Shown: positions 9,774 through 19,515 of the stretch, in pieces
Layout: every line of letters starts with the position of its first letter
How positions within the stretch are numbered: the stretch's first letter is position 1
Origin: Rhabdophis nuchalis
Lineage: Eukaryota > Chordata > Lepidosauria > Squamata > Natricidae
Length of the DNA stretch: 64,000 bases
NCBI GenBank assembly: GCA_039707465.1
Contig: CM077643.1
Coordinates: 62,374,605-62,438,604, forward strand
Direction of reading: 5' to 3'
Notes under the pieces: generated by a model
The model's input: the letters and a program-made list of their open reading frames with translations, nothing else
What the model was told of the DNA's origin: nothing
Databases searched by the model: none
Made by a program: the position numbers and the translations under genes

Positions 9774-12700
9774 CAGAGGTGGGTTGCTCCCGGTTCAGCC
9801 AAACCAGTAGTGGTAATTGGGCATGGGTCACCAAACCGGTAGTGATGACTGGCTGGCCATGCCCCCAAACTGGCCCGCTCCAATGCTTGCCCTGCCTCGA
9901 CTTCACCACATGCATTCACAGAACTGCCTCATCCTGCCTACATAGGTAAGCATTTGCACTAGCCTAGCCCCCCCCCCCACTGCCCGGCATCTCCCGAGGC
10001 CGCTGCCATTGCAGCCATGGCTGGGATGGGGGCAGCATGCCGGAGAGAGCAGTGGTGGCAGGGGAGGGTGGCATCCCAAGTCCCAAAGCGACAAACCAGA
10101 AGAGACGCCTCCCTTGCACTCTGCTTGCTCCCCACTGGAAATGTCTGAGTTTAGTTTGAATTTGGGGCCCGCCAAGGAGCCACTCAGCTTCATCAAATTC
10201 TTGCAATGGGTAAGTTGAGCAGTGGCAATCAGAGACGCCTAGGGTCTGGGCGGGCTGTGGAGCACAGAGTCAGAAAAAGGCGTAAGTTTCCTAAAAGGAA
10301 TTGAAGCATTCAACTTTGCAGCCCACCTGTGCCACACCTGTGTTTAAAACCGGTGGGCGAGGTGGGGGTAGAGAACAACGGGAAGGAAATGGTGGGAGAG
10401 AGGAAAAAATGTAAGTGGAGGCTCTGGACTGTGGAAGCAGGCCGGAGGAAAGTTCACCCAATACTGGTTCGGGACAAGGCGGGGAGAGGAAGAACTGGCT
10501 GCAACCCCCCCCCCACTTGGAGTGGAGAAAACACTCCAAGGTGCGGCGGGAGCTGTGGGAAATCGCAGAACCCGGATGTCAAAACTTCCCACCCCACTGG
10601 TAGAGAAGCGCTTTTGGGTAGAGAAATGCTGTCAGAGTCTGCAGGCTCTCACTTTGCTTGCCGACATGGTCCTGATGATCATCTGCTCCCTGGCCACATT
10701 CCAGACTCCACAGCTGAAGAGCAGCTGCTCTGGAGCATGCCGCTGCTGTAAAAAGCTGAGGATTGGCTGGTGTGGACACCGGGGATCTGCCCACCAGCAA
10801 GACGGACCACTCCATGGCTCTCCCTTGACCACCTCCACTCCCAGGAATGGCGAGACCCACAATGGGACTTGACACCGTAATGCATGTGCGCGCTTATGCC
10901 CTACAGTCGCGTGTGGTGCTCCACCCCAGGTTCCTCATTTTTCATTCCATTTTCATGCCTGTGGATGAAGGGAAACAGACCCTGCACAGCATCCCAGCTC
11001 TGTGCTCTGCTCCACCCGAAGGCACAAAAACAGAATGCAAAAGGAGGAACCTGGGCACTTGTGCGCTGCAGTCATGCGTGGTGCCCCCACCCCTCCTTTT
11101 GCATTCTGTGCATGCAATCCAATGTGTGTGTGCAATCCAGTGTTGAATCCCATTGCAGGGCTCGCCCTATCTGGGGGTGGAGATTTTCAAGGGGTCCGTC
11201 TTGCTGGTGGACAGCTGCCCAGTGTCCACAACAGCCAATCCTCAGCTTTTTAAAGGGGCCGGCACAGTCCACAGCAGCGGCATGCTCCAGAGTGGTCGCT
11301 CATCATCTGTGGAGTCTGGAACATGGCCAGGAGGCGGCCGATCATCAGGGCCATGCCGGCGAGCAAAGTAGGAGCCTGCAGACATCGACAGGGCTTCTCT
11401 ACTGGTGGAGTGGGGAATTTTGCCATCTGGGCTGTGCAATTTCCACGGCCCCTGCTGTGCCTGGGGTTGTTTTTTGGGTTTGCAGCTGGTTCCTTCTCCC
11501 CACCCTTCTCCCAAGCCAGGATCAAATGAACTTTCCTCCCTCCCTCCCACCCTGCCTGCATTTTTTCCTATCTCCCACCCTTCCCTTCCTGTTGTTTTCT
11601 TCCACCCACCCCCCTCGCCAGCTAGATTTATAAACACAGGGAAGACCTCCAGGCTGCAAAGTTCAATTCCTTCTAGGAAATGTATGGCTTTTCCACACCC
11701 TAAATTCTCTGGGGATCTGTTTTTGGAAGTTTTTCTCCCTCTTCTCTCCCCTCTTCCCTGTTGGAGTCCCCAAAATTTTCTCCACCATTTTGGTGGACAT
11801 GGCTTGGTGGGGCTGTGTCATATGACTGAGTGTGCATGAGTGACATCAAGTTGGCCATGCCAACTCATTCATATTTATTTTTTTATTTTTTATTTTTTCA
11901 CATTTATAACCCGCACCCATCTCACCATAAAGGGACTCGGGGCGGCGAACAGAGATTTAAAATCAATTATACATAAATACAAAATATTATTAAATAATAA
12001 CGAAATTAAATCAATATCCTGCTTCACTTAAAATAAGTTTAAATTTAAAACCCAAATTACAGTTTTGATTTGTTATAAAATAATGGGTGTGGAGTAGATC
12101 ATGCTAGGCTGGCCAGATGAAAATAATAAGTCTTTAGGTGCCGGCGAAACAAGCGGAGGTCTGTGATGGAACGGAGGTCGGAAGGTAGGCCATTCCAGAG
12201 GGTAGGGCCCACCACAGAGAAGGCCCTTCCCCTGGGAGCCGCCAACTGGCATTGTCCGGTCGACGGCACCCGGAGAATACCCTCTCCCTGGGAGCGAGTC
12301 GGTCGAAGGGATGTATGGGGCAGAAGACGGTCTCGAAGGTAGCTAGGCCCCGTGCCATGGAGCACCTTGAATATGGTCATCAAAACCTTGTAACGCACCC
12401 GGTAGGTCACAGGTAGCCAGTGCAGCTCGCGCAGGAGTGGTGTTATGTGGGAATGTCTTGAGATTCCCATGATCACCCGCGCTGCCGCATTCTGGACCAA
12501 CTGCAACCTCCGAGTGCATCTCAAGGGGAGCCCCATGTAGAGAGCGTTGCAGTAGTCCAGACAAGAAGTCACGAGTGCTTGAGTGACTGTGCGAAGGGCA
12601 TCCCGGTCCAGTAAGGGGCGCAATTGACGGACCAGGCGAACCTGGTAAAATGCCCCCCTGGCCACAGCCGCCACCTGATCCTCAAGGGACAACCGGGAAT

Positions 12701-13098
12701 CCAGGAGGACTCCTAAATTGCGCACTCTATCCACGGGGGCCAAATTTTCAGTCCCCATGGCCAGCGATGGTGTCAACTGGCTAAACCGGGAAGCCGGGAA
12801 CCACAGCCACTCGGTCTTGGACGGGTTGAGTTTGAGTTTGTTACTGCCCATCCAGATCCGTACGGCCTCTAAACACCGGGACATCACCTCAACGGCATCG
12901 TTGGGGTGGCTTGGGGTAGAGATGTACAACTGGGTATCATCAGCATACAGATGGTATTCTACCCCAAAACCACGGATGATCTCACCCAGCGGCTTCATAT
13001 ACGTGTTGAATAGGAGTGCCGAGAGGACCGAACCATATGCCCCCCCCAGCTAGCCACGCCCACAGAACCGATAGTAAAATTTTTGAATCCCACCCCTG
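9774..13098. mobile_element. Fold-back hAT element, 3.3 kb, hosting a CR1 insertion
   Basis: Perfect 8-bp duplications CCTCACAG lie at 9766-9773 and 13099-13106. Ends are CAGAGGTGGGTTGC and GAATCCCACCCCTG. The interior has a long inverted repeat: sequence at about 10280-10890 recurs inverted at about 11130-11690. An example is GCTCCAGAGTGGTCGCTCAT on the right against its counterpart at 10720-10745 on the left. A CR1 LINE (about 11870-13040, minus strand) sits in the right part. No transposase is seen. It is inserted into a SINE-derived sequence (TCAGCCCACCTCACAG). Confidence 0.85.
11870..13040 (-). pseudogene. CR1-group LINE, 3' part of the reverse transcriptase plus 3' UTR
   Basis: The minus strand from 12998 to 12099 is open for 299 codons, beginning at an internal Met. 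It contains the catalytic motif LYADDTQLYIS near its start (YADD box of the reverse transcriptase), then WLPVTYRVRYKVL, YLRDRLLPHTS and WNGLPSDLRSITDLRLFRR, the standard C-terminal blocks of CR1/L2 ORF2. The 3' UTR carries CGCCCCGAGTCCC and ends in an A-rich tail at about 11870-11900. It is 5'-truncated at the fold-back hAT junction and is therefore younger than that hAT. The open frame suggests a fairly recent insertion, but it lacks the endonuclease and N-terminal reverse transcriptase. Confidence 0.88.
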
Positions 13099-13106
13099 CC
13101 TCACAG

Positions 13107-13255
13107 GGTTGTTGTGGGCAGAGTGTGGCTGGCCCAAGGTCATCCAGCCAGCTTTCATCCCTAAAGTTGGATTAGAACTCAATCTCCTGATTTCATGGCC
13201 AGCCCCTTAACCATTAAATTATTGCTGAAAGCCACCAAACTGGCTCTCAAGAATA
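13107..13255 (-). mobile_element. tRNA-derived squamate SINE (minus strand)
   Basis: The reverse complement begins GAGAGCCAGTTTGGTGGC and runs through a tRNA-like head, an AATCAGGAGATTGAG-type block and CTGGATGACCTTGGGCC. A short plus-strand SINE piece (9733-9773) lies left of the hAT, so two SINE pieces in opposite orientation met here before the hAT inserted. Confidence 0.65.
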
Positions 13256-13600
13256 ATTTAGTAAGTAATTAATATTTAATATCAATATTTAGTAAATAAT
13301 TTAGTAGCTATATCTTTTGTCCCATGTTTGCTATGAACTCCTTATTTCAAATGTTGAAGTATTTACAATCAAAGCAACATTACCTTTTTATTCAAGTTGT
13401 CACATAAATATTTCCATCTTTCAATGAGTGGTTATGTAAGTTGCTCCTAATTTGTTCCTCCTCATAGCAGAAAAAAAGGAACCCTGTAGAGATTATGAGC
13501 TCTGACCTTATTTTTCAGTTTAGTCTGAATAAGTCTACAATGACCTGGCAAATCTGGCTCACATCAGCTACTACATTAATTTTTAGCCTGCTATTTAATA

Positions 13601-13978
13601 CAGGTAGTCCTCACGTTATGACCACAATTAAGCCCAACACTTATGTTGATAAGTGAAACACTTGTTAAGTGAGTTTTGCCTCACTTTATGACCTTTCTTG
13701 CCACAGTTGTTATGTGAATCACTACATGGTTAAGTGAATCTGGCTTATCCATTGACTTTGCTCGTTAAGTTGCAAAAGATGATCACATGACCCTAGGACA
13801 CTGCAGCCATCACTAGTTATTTGCCAAGCATCTGAATTTTGATCATGTGACAATGGGAATGCTGCAAAAGTAGTAAGATGGTACTAGTAAGATGGTAAGA
13901 TAAATCGTCATTGTCACTTTTTTCAGTGCTGTTGTAATGTCGAACAGTCACTAAATGAATTTTTAGTCAAGGACTGCT
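13601..13978. mobile_element. TA-flanked MITE (CAGGTAGTCC family), copy 1
   Basis: Begins CAGGTAGTCCTCACGTTATG, ends AGTCAAGGACTGC, and is flanked by TA on both sides. The TA target suggests a Tc1/mariner-type family. It is one of at least six copies in the window and has no coding capacity. Confidence 0.75.
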
Positions 13979-14410
13979 TATAAAGTTTTAGATTTTTTTC
14001 AAATTGCCATAAAAAAGATCAGCCCAGTTACTTCAATTATGTATGATTCAGATGCCTTCACTACCAACCTCAAATGTCTCCATTGTTGCCAAAAATGTAT
14101 CTTCTCCTCTCTACTGTCTCATATAGCAACTTTATAGATTTAACATTCTACATTTTTTTTCCTTTTGACCATTTGCTGTTATCTTTCTAATAGGCCAGGT
14201 AAGTACACAGAACAACTTAGATTTTGAACCACGAGTCTCTTACCTAAATGAAAAACAAGTCGCGCTACACTACCCATCTTCAGTCCTGAGCCTAAGAAAA
14301 CAAAACATTAACTTCAACTGCTATAAACTCACTGAGCATGTAGACTGACATGGCTTTAAAAGAAGCAAGACAAATTCTGTTGGATAGGGTTATGATCAGC
14401 TGCTATTCTT

Positions 14411-15966
14411 TTTTTTTTTTTTGAAATTTTTTTTTATTGGGTTTTATAATTTTTTACAAATAGAGTAAAGGGTAAGTTGTGTAAAAGATATTGTGAGAAC
14501 TTTCACGTCTAAGTCATTGACCCCTTCCGAGGCTTCATAACAAAATATAGATAATACATTAAATTTTCATTTGTACTACAAAGTGGAAAGAAATGCAAAT
14601 ATATCATCATAAAATCTATGCTAGCAATCATGTATAAACATCCAAACAAAAGTTATACTGTACTAAAATAAAGTCACTTTTGAGATCTAAGTCTTTTGGC
14701 AATTGTATCTTCTTCTCCCTGGCCCCCAGTGGGCGGGGCCGCGGCACCCTCTGCTCCCCCATTTGCATCCTCCAGGATTGAGGAATGTTTTTTAAGAAAG
14801 GCTTCCGTCTCTGCAACTGTTTTAATTCGTACTCTTCCTCCCTCCCAGAACACCAACATTCCCTCTGGCATCACCCACTTGAACCAGACCCCGTTTAAAT
14901 AATCTTTTGGACAAGGAATATTTTCGTCTTATCTCTCTAATCTTCTTCGGGACCTGCTTCAAGATGGCAACCTCTTTCTGTTGATAAATTAAAGGACTGT
15001 CTCTTTGCGCCCTCAAGATCCTTTCCCTTGGCGACCTTCTTACAAATTTAATATGTATCTCTCTGGGTACTTCATTTATCCTGGCATATGCTGAGTTTAT
15101 TCTATATATCAAGTCAATGTCCCCCCTGATCTCATCCTTAGGCTTGTGTACATAATCTGCTAAAATTGTGCACATTAAATCAGTTAAATCTTCACCATTC
15201 TCCTCAGGAACGTTCTGAAATCTTAAAAAATATGACATCCTTTCAAAATCTATCCTAGACATATGACCAGTTAAATCCCCTATTTCATTATTAATACTTT
15301 TAAGCTCTCCCCTTGTCCCAGCCAACCCCACCTCCAGCCCATCAATCTTTTGTGTGTTTTCCATTAATTTCTTCTGCGTCTCCAAAAGTTCTAATTTAGA
15401 ACTGACATGGTCCTTCCTCATTTCTTTGATTTCTTTCACCAAGGTCTGAAGAGTTTCTTCCATTGCTGTTAATCTAGCATCCGTATCAGGTTTTTCGGGT
15501 AACATCGAGGTGATTTTAGGTTGATGTGTCTGCTTTTTTGAAGCCATGATGAAAGATTTAAGTCTGTGTCAGTAAAATGGCGTCTGCTGAAGGAGTCAGT
15601 GAGACAGGATATGAGCAAATTCCAATAAACAAAGTCACAATTTTATCTAATTAGAGTCCAGAGAGAGACCAAGTTCTTACAATCAAATAGAAAGAAAAAG
15701 GCACTTCAGGGAAAGGACCAATTAATCAGTTACATACAATCATTAGTGAAAAAAGAAAGGCAGTCCCAATCACAAGGGAATGTCAGCAATCATCCATGAA
15801 GAGTATGTCTCAGGAGAACAAAGAAACGCCATCATCTCCCGCCCATCTGGAAGCCACCCGGAATTAGCAAGGAAAAAATTGCTTCTTTATTGCCAGACTT
15901 CGATACTAAGTATCCAACGATCATCCCTGAAAGACTTTCACTATCGTTTAAAAAGGTTTGAATGTA
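14411..15966 (-). mobile_element. Complete L1-type element with ORF1 only (HAL1-like)
   Basis: Perfect 13-bp target duplications, AGCTGCTATTCTT, lie at 14398-14410 and 15967-15979. The element runs on the minus strand: a 5' leader of about 420 bp (15966-15548), ORF1 (15547 to 14674), about 260 bp of 3' UTR, AATAAA and a poly(A) tail seen as T-runs at 14409-14437 on the plus strand. No ORF2 sequence lies between ORF1 and the tail. An L1 normally has a 3.7-4 kb ORF2 there. A target duplication at both ends shows it inserted as this short unit, which makes it comparable in layout to mammalian HAL1. Confidence 0.85.
14674..15547 (-). pseudogene. L1 ORF1 protein (RNA-binding), one frameshift
   Basis: Translation from ATG at 15545-15547 gives an N-terminal basic leader, a heptad-like coiled coil (residues about 20-100, DARLTAMEETLQTLVKEIKE), and an RRM-like central domain (SYFLRFQNVPEENGED). 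The C-terminal domain includes REIHIKFVRRSPRERILRAQ. A frame change near 14885-14900 moves the continuation (KWVMPEGMLVFWEGGRVRIK, then AETEAFLKKH) to another frame that ends at a stop at 14674. L1 ORF1p forms trimers that coat the L1 RNA. One shift in an otherwise open 290-codon ORF suggests a moderately young copy. Confidence 0.85.
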
Positions 15967-16015
15967 AGCTGCTATTCTTGATGTCTTTATGAATACATAG
16001 GATCACAGATTTATA

Positions 16016-16560
16016 TCTCAATTGTAACTACTAAAAATCTATTGAGAGGATCAGAGTGACACATAAATGGAGAAATGAATTCTCTAGATATGTTTTCTCT
16101 CCCTGTCATGTTGTTGTAAACACAGAGAGTATGTTGATATAAAGCTATGGTGGCAGTTTTGAGATTGACATAAGACCTATACAATGGGGTATTGGGAATA
16201 TGCTAGATCCAAATCTGCTGGATTCAAAAATCCATAAATCTCTCTGATGGACTCCAAAACTGTACCTTTGAGTCATACCAAACTACATATGAAGTAACGA
16301 AACTGAATTTCCTCCTGTGTTCTGGGTTTCCTTTTCTAGTTTTGGACACAGAAAAATATTAGATAGTGTTCTTTTCCTTAAGAAAAAAGGGAACTTATTT
16401 TTATACATACAGCAGTCATTTTTCAGCTGAGTAAGCTTATTCGTGTTTATTCTTATTCCTGTTATCCTGTACATGAGTGACAAACGAAATAAATAAAACA
16501 AAACCTAAATTTTGCCTCTGGAATGCATGAGCTTTTTTTGAAACTCCCTTGTAATCAATT
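16016..16560. other. Upstream flank of the DICER1 promoter
   Basis: AT-rich unique-looking sequence between the L1 insertion and the CpG island. No supported gene or repeat. Confidence 0.4.
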
Positions 16561-16814
16561 ACATGTAGGAAGTCTGCAGTTTCCATACATTCGACGGGTA
16601 CTACCCTCGCTTTCGTCGAGAAGACCCAACTCCACACCGTCGGCGCAAACACAACCTAAGAATACAAACTCTATGCCTTCTGCAATAAGGAAAAGGGCAA
16701 GAAAAGCACTCCGGGGGACTGAGATCCGGCCATCGGTGCACGTGAATTTCTCCTGCAGACTCCGCCTCCTTCTCCCAGCCGCTTTCCAACCTCTTGGCCG
16801 TCTCCGGCATTCCC

Positions 16815-16864
16815 ATTGGCCAATCTCTCCACCTTTGAACTCTAACCCGGCTTTCCTCGCCAAT
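16815..16864. promoter_or_regulatory. NF-Y (CCAAT) box cluster
   Basis: ATTGGCCAAT (16815-16824) is a palindrome carrying CCAAT on both strands, and GCCAATCGCG follows with CCAAT at 16860-16864. Spacing of tens of bases from the probable start site is normal for NF-Y in TATA-less promoters. Binding is inferred, not shown. Confidence 0.55.
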
Positions 16865-16929
16865 CGCGCCCGTTCTTTTTTTTTATTGAGTAAACGGCGA
16901 GGAGGCGGACGGGGGAAAGAAAAGGGCAC

Positions 16930-16977
16930 GCGGTGAGAGCGAGAGAGAGCGAGAGACGCGCGCAGCAATGTTAGGAG
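16930..16977 (+). other. DICER1: DICER1 exon 1 (leader), 3' part; start uncertain
   Basis: A near-ideal donor, AG/GTGAGT, follows G16977. The sequence upstream is GA-rich and contains an ATG at 16968 only nine bases before the donor. Other plausible donors are CAG/GTAAAT at 17162/17163 and CAG/GTAGGA at 17294/17295, so alternative leader exons are possible, as known for mammalian DICER1. The 5' end shown is arbitrary. Confidence 0.45.
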
Positions 16978-17499
16978 GTGAGTTCGTCGCGTGGGTGTCG
17001 CGAGCTGGGACACGCTGGCGGACGAGCTAGAAGCGTTGACTTTTCAGGCCGTGGTTTTGCGCCGACGGCGTGGCGTTGGGCCTTACGCGACGAAAGCGGG
17101 AGTGGGACCCTTTCTTTTGCGTAGGCGAGGGCGGGGAGGAAGCTTGTCGCAGCCGGCCTCAGGTAAATGGAGGAACCTGACAGTTGAGAGGAGGAGGAGG
17201 CGGCGACTAAGGTGAAATGGCGGCGGCAGAACCAATGGCGGCACAATGAGGCGACGCCTGTAACCGGGTAAACTCCGGGCTGTCCCATCTGGCAGGTAGG
17301 AGGCGCCGCTGACCGTTTTCCGTGGCTCATCGCCTCTGCTTTCGCTTCCGTGGGTCGTGTTGGAGCTTCCCAGGTTTTACTCCCCGGCGTGAGGGCCGAC
17401 GGGGCCCCAGCACCTGATACTGCCTGGTCTCGCCTTTCTTTCCTCTCCTCAGAGCAGCTGGGCGCCACTTGGGAACGCCGGGTCGAAAAAACGTGTGGA

Positions 17500-18195
17500 A
17501 AAAAGCAGCAGCCTTTGTCTTCCACTCAAGCGGGAGCACTCAAGGCCTCTCCTTAAGTTACCCGCCGTCCCCTCTTTTTCCGGAGGCGGCGCGGTTTGGA
17601 AAAGAGCTTCCGCGGGTTTTTCTTCTCTTCCCACGACCACCCTTTCCTCTTTTTTTTTTTTAAAATCAAAAAATCGGTTAATCCAGGTACATATGTCTTT
17701 GTGTTATAATAGGCTGGCGTTGAGCGTTTTTAAAGGAAATTTGGGATGGAGTTTATGCATTTTTTCCCAATAACATCTGTCAGTTACATTAGTCTTTGAT
17801 CTCGCCCATCTGGGTGAATTGGGGTGGATAACGCAACAATTACCGCCGTTTTGTATCAAGTTCGAGGGGGTTATTGTTAACTCTTCTCAGGAGGAGTAAA
17901 TAGCCTTGCTAAGAGTTCTGAAAAGCTGCATCAGGACCTACCTTATTTGCCATGTTAAGTTAATCTTTTGTAGTGGATTGAGAAGAGGGACACCGAATTT
18001 AGAGATATCCTTTCATTCAGGGTCATTAGCTGCTGTTTTTCAGATTCTCTTCCTGCTATGTCTAGGCTAGAACATAGGAAAATTCTACATTTATTCCTTT
18101 TTATTTCTTTTCCTTTCCCCCCCAGTTTCCTCCCCTGGTTGTTCTTTGATGCCCCTCTTGTGTAGTTTTTGAGAAATAATGTCTCAATATAACAT
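17500..18195 (+). other. DICER1 intron 1, 5' part
   Basis: Transition from CpG island to AT-rich intron. No supported feature. Confidence 0.45.
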
Positions 18196-18197
18196 GT

Positions 18198-18662
18198 TGA
18201 GGATCCGATCCCGCTACCTGCGGGATCGGATCCTGCCCCATACATCCTCACGGCCGATTCGCTCCCACAGAGAGGGACTTCTCCGGGTGCCGTCCACTAG
18301 ACTTTGTCAGCGGGCGACGCCCAGGGGAAGGGCCTTCTCTGTGGCGGGCCCAGCCCTCTGGAATGACCTTCCCCCCGATATCAGGACAACCACGGACCTC
18401 CGCTCCTTCCGCTTAAAATTAAAGACGCACTTTTTTCGTCTGGCCGGCCTTGGGTAGTCTCTTTTTAGGTTAGGGTTTTTTAGGGGTAATTTTTAGTTTA
18501 GTTTATGGGTTGTAGCGCAGGATCTATTTAATCTATTTTTAACTCTGTATTTTGTATTTGTTTGTGGTTTATTTGTATTTTTAATTGCCTGTGCCCCGCC
18601 TCGAGTCCCCTTGGGGAGAGAGAGCGGGATATAAATTAAAATTATTATTATTATTATTATTA
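18198..18662 (+). pseudogene. CR1-group LINE 3' end
   Basis: The plus frame 18179-18457 encodes YLRDRILPHTS, LLRVPSTRLCQRATPRGR, WNDLPPDIRTTTDLRSFR and then a stop, the C-terminus of CR1-group ORF2. The 3' UTR contains CCCCGCCTCGAGTCCCCTTG and GCGGGATATAAATTAAAATT with an (ATT)n tail at 18643-18662. It is 5'-truncated, as is normal for this group. Confidence 0.88.
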
Positions 18663-19057
18663 TGTGGGACTAGGATATTTTATTAAGGCAATCCCCAACC
18701 ATCTATATAGCTTTGAAATCAATCTAAGGATATTTATTAAACTCATTTTAGACCTATGCCACCCCATATCTGTGTTGTTGTTTAAAAAAACCTGTCTAGG
18801 TCAAGACATTGTTGCAAGTATTGTGTCATCCCCCCCACTGCATTTCTTAAACTAACTGTTCTTTATCCTCTATATCCCTCTTAAGTTGCCACTGAACAAA
18901 ATATGCCTATCAGTGTAACAGTTTTGTTGTTTCTGATTTCTAGTTGCCTTCTGTCTGCTTGGAAAATTGGAAACAAGACCGCTTAACACAATGGAAATAG
19001 CAATTTTTTATAGAATTTTTTTTTTAAATGCTTTATCTCTTGAAATGCTATATTTCC

Positions 19058-19112
19058 TCTGCGGAGAAGGGCGGGATATAAATGTAATAAAATAAATAAA
19101 TAAATAAATATT
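19058..19112 (+). mobile_element. CR1-group 3' terminal fragment with (AATA)n tail
   Basis: GCGGAGAAGGGCGGGATATA followed by AATGTAATAAAATAAATAAA matches the end of the same LINE group seen at 18600 and 29700. Confidence 0.75.
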
Positions 19113-19427
19113 GAATTAATGCTTCAAATTGTGTTTTAAAAATGTGGGAAATCATAAGAGATTGAATTTGATTGTGATGTTTTTAATATATAAATCACAC
19201 TTCAGGTAAACTCTTATATTCTCAATTTGATTTGTAAGGAAAGTTCCATAAATGCTCTGTGATGGTTGTATTTTATTGTAGATAAGCATATTTTTAAGGT
19301 TGAATTCAGTTGATTTGTGAGCAGTGTAGGAAAAATACCTTTAGGGAAGTTTTATTAATGCAATGCTGTACACAGTATGTGTTGTCTTATCTGCAATTAC
19401 TTTGTGCCTCAGTAGTAGTGTAGGATT

Positions 19428-19512
19428 TCCTGCCTCCGTGTAGGGTTGCCTGCCTAACCAGGGGGTTGGACTAGAAGACCTCCAAGGTCCCTTCCAACTT
19501 TGTTGTGACATT
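19428..19512 (+). mobile_element. CR1 3' terminal fragment, second type
   Basis: Contains GTTGGACTAGAAGACCTCCA and AGGTCCCTTCCAACTTTG, the conserved CR1 3' end. Related ends lie at 24750-24800 and 45630-45665. Confidence 0.8.
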
Positions 19513-19515
19513 ACT

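Larger units (their letters stand above)
16590..17480 (+). promoter_or_regulatory. DICER1: DICER1 CpG-island promoter
   Basis: A sharp rise in GC and CpG content against AT-rich flanks marks a vertebrate CpG-island promoter. No TATA box is placed convincingly. ATTGGCCAAT at 16815-16824 holds two overlapping inverted CCAAT (NF-Y) boxes, and another CCAAT lies at 16860-16864. GC-box-like GAGGCGGACGGGGG follows at 16900-16914. Transcription probably begins near 16900-16940. Long ORFs on both strands here are by-products of GC-rich sequence. Confidence 0.75.

Noticed and set aside
9903..11839. ORFs of up to 249 codons on both strands
   Set aside because: They lie in the inverted-repeat arms of the fold-back hAT; frames are not shared between the two arms and no domain is visible.
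16555..17525. Minus-strand ORFs of 152 and 184 codons across the CpG island, possibly a divergent gene
   Set aside because: CpG islands are stop-poor; peptides are Arg/Pro/Ser-rich without domains. A non-coding antisense transcript remains possible but is not shown by the sequence.
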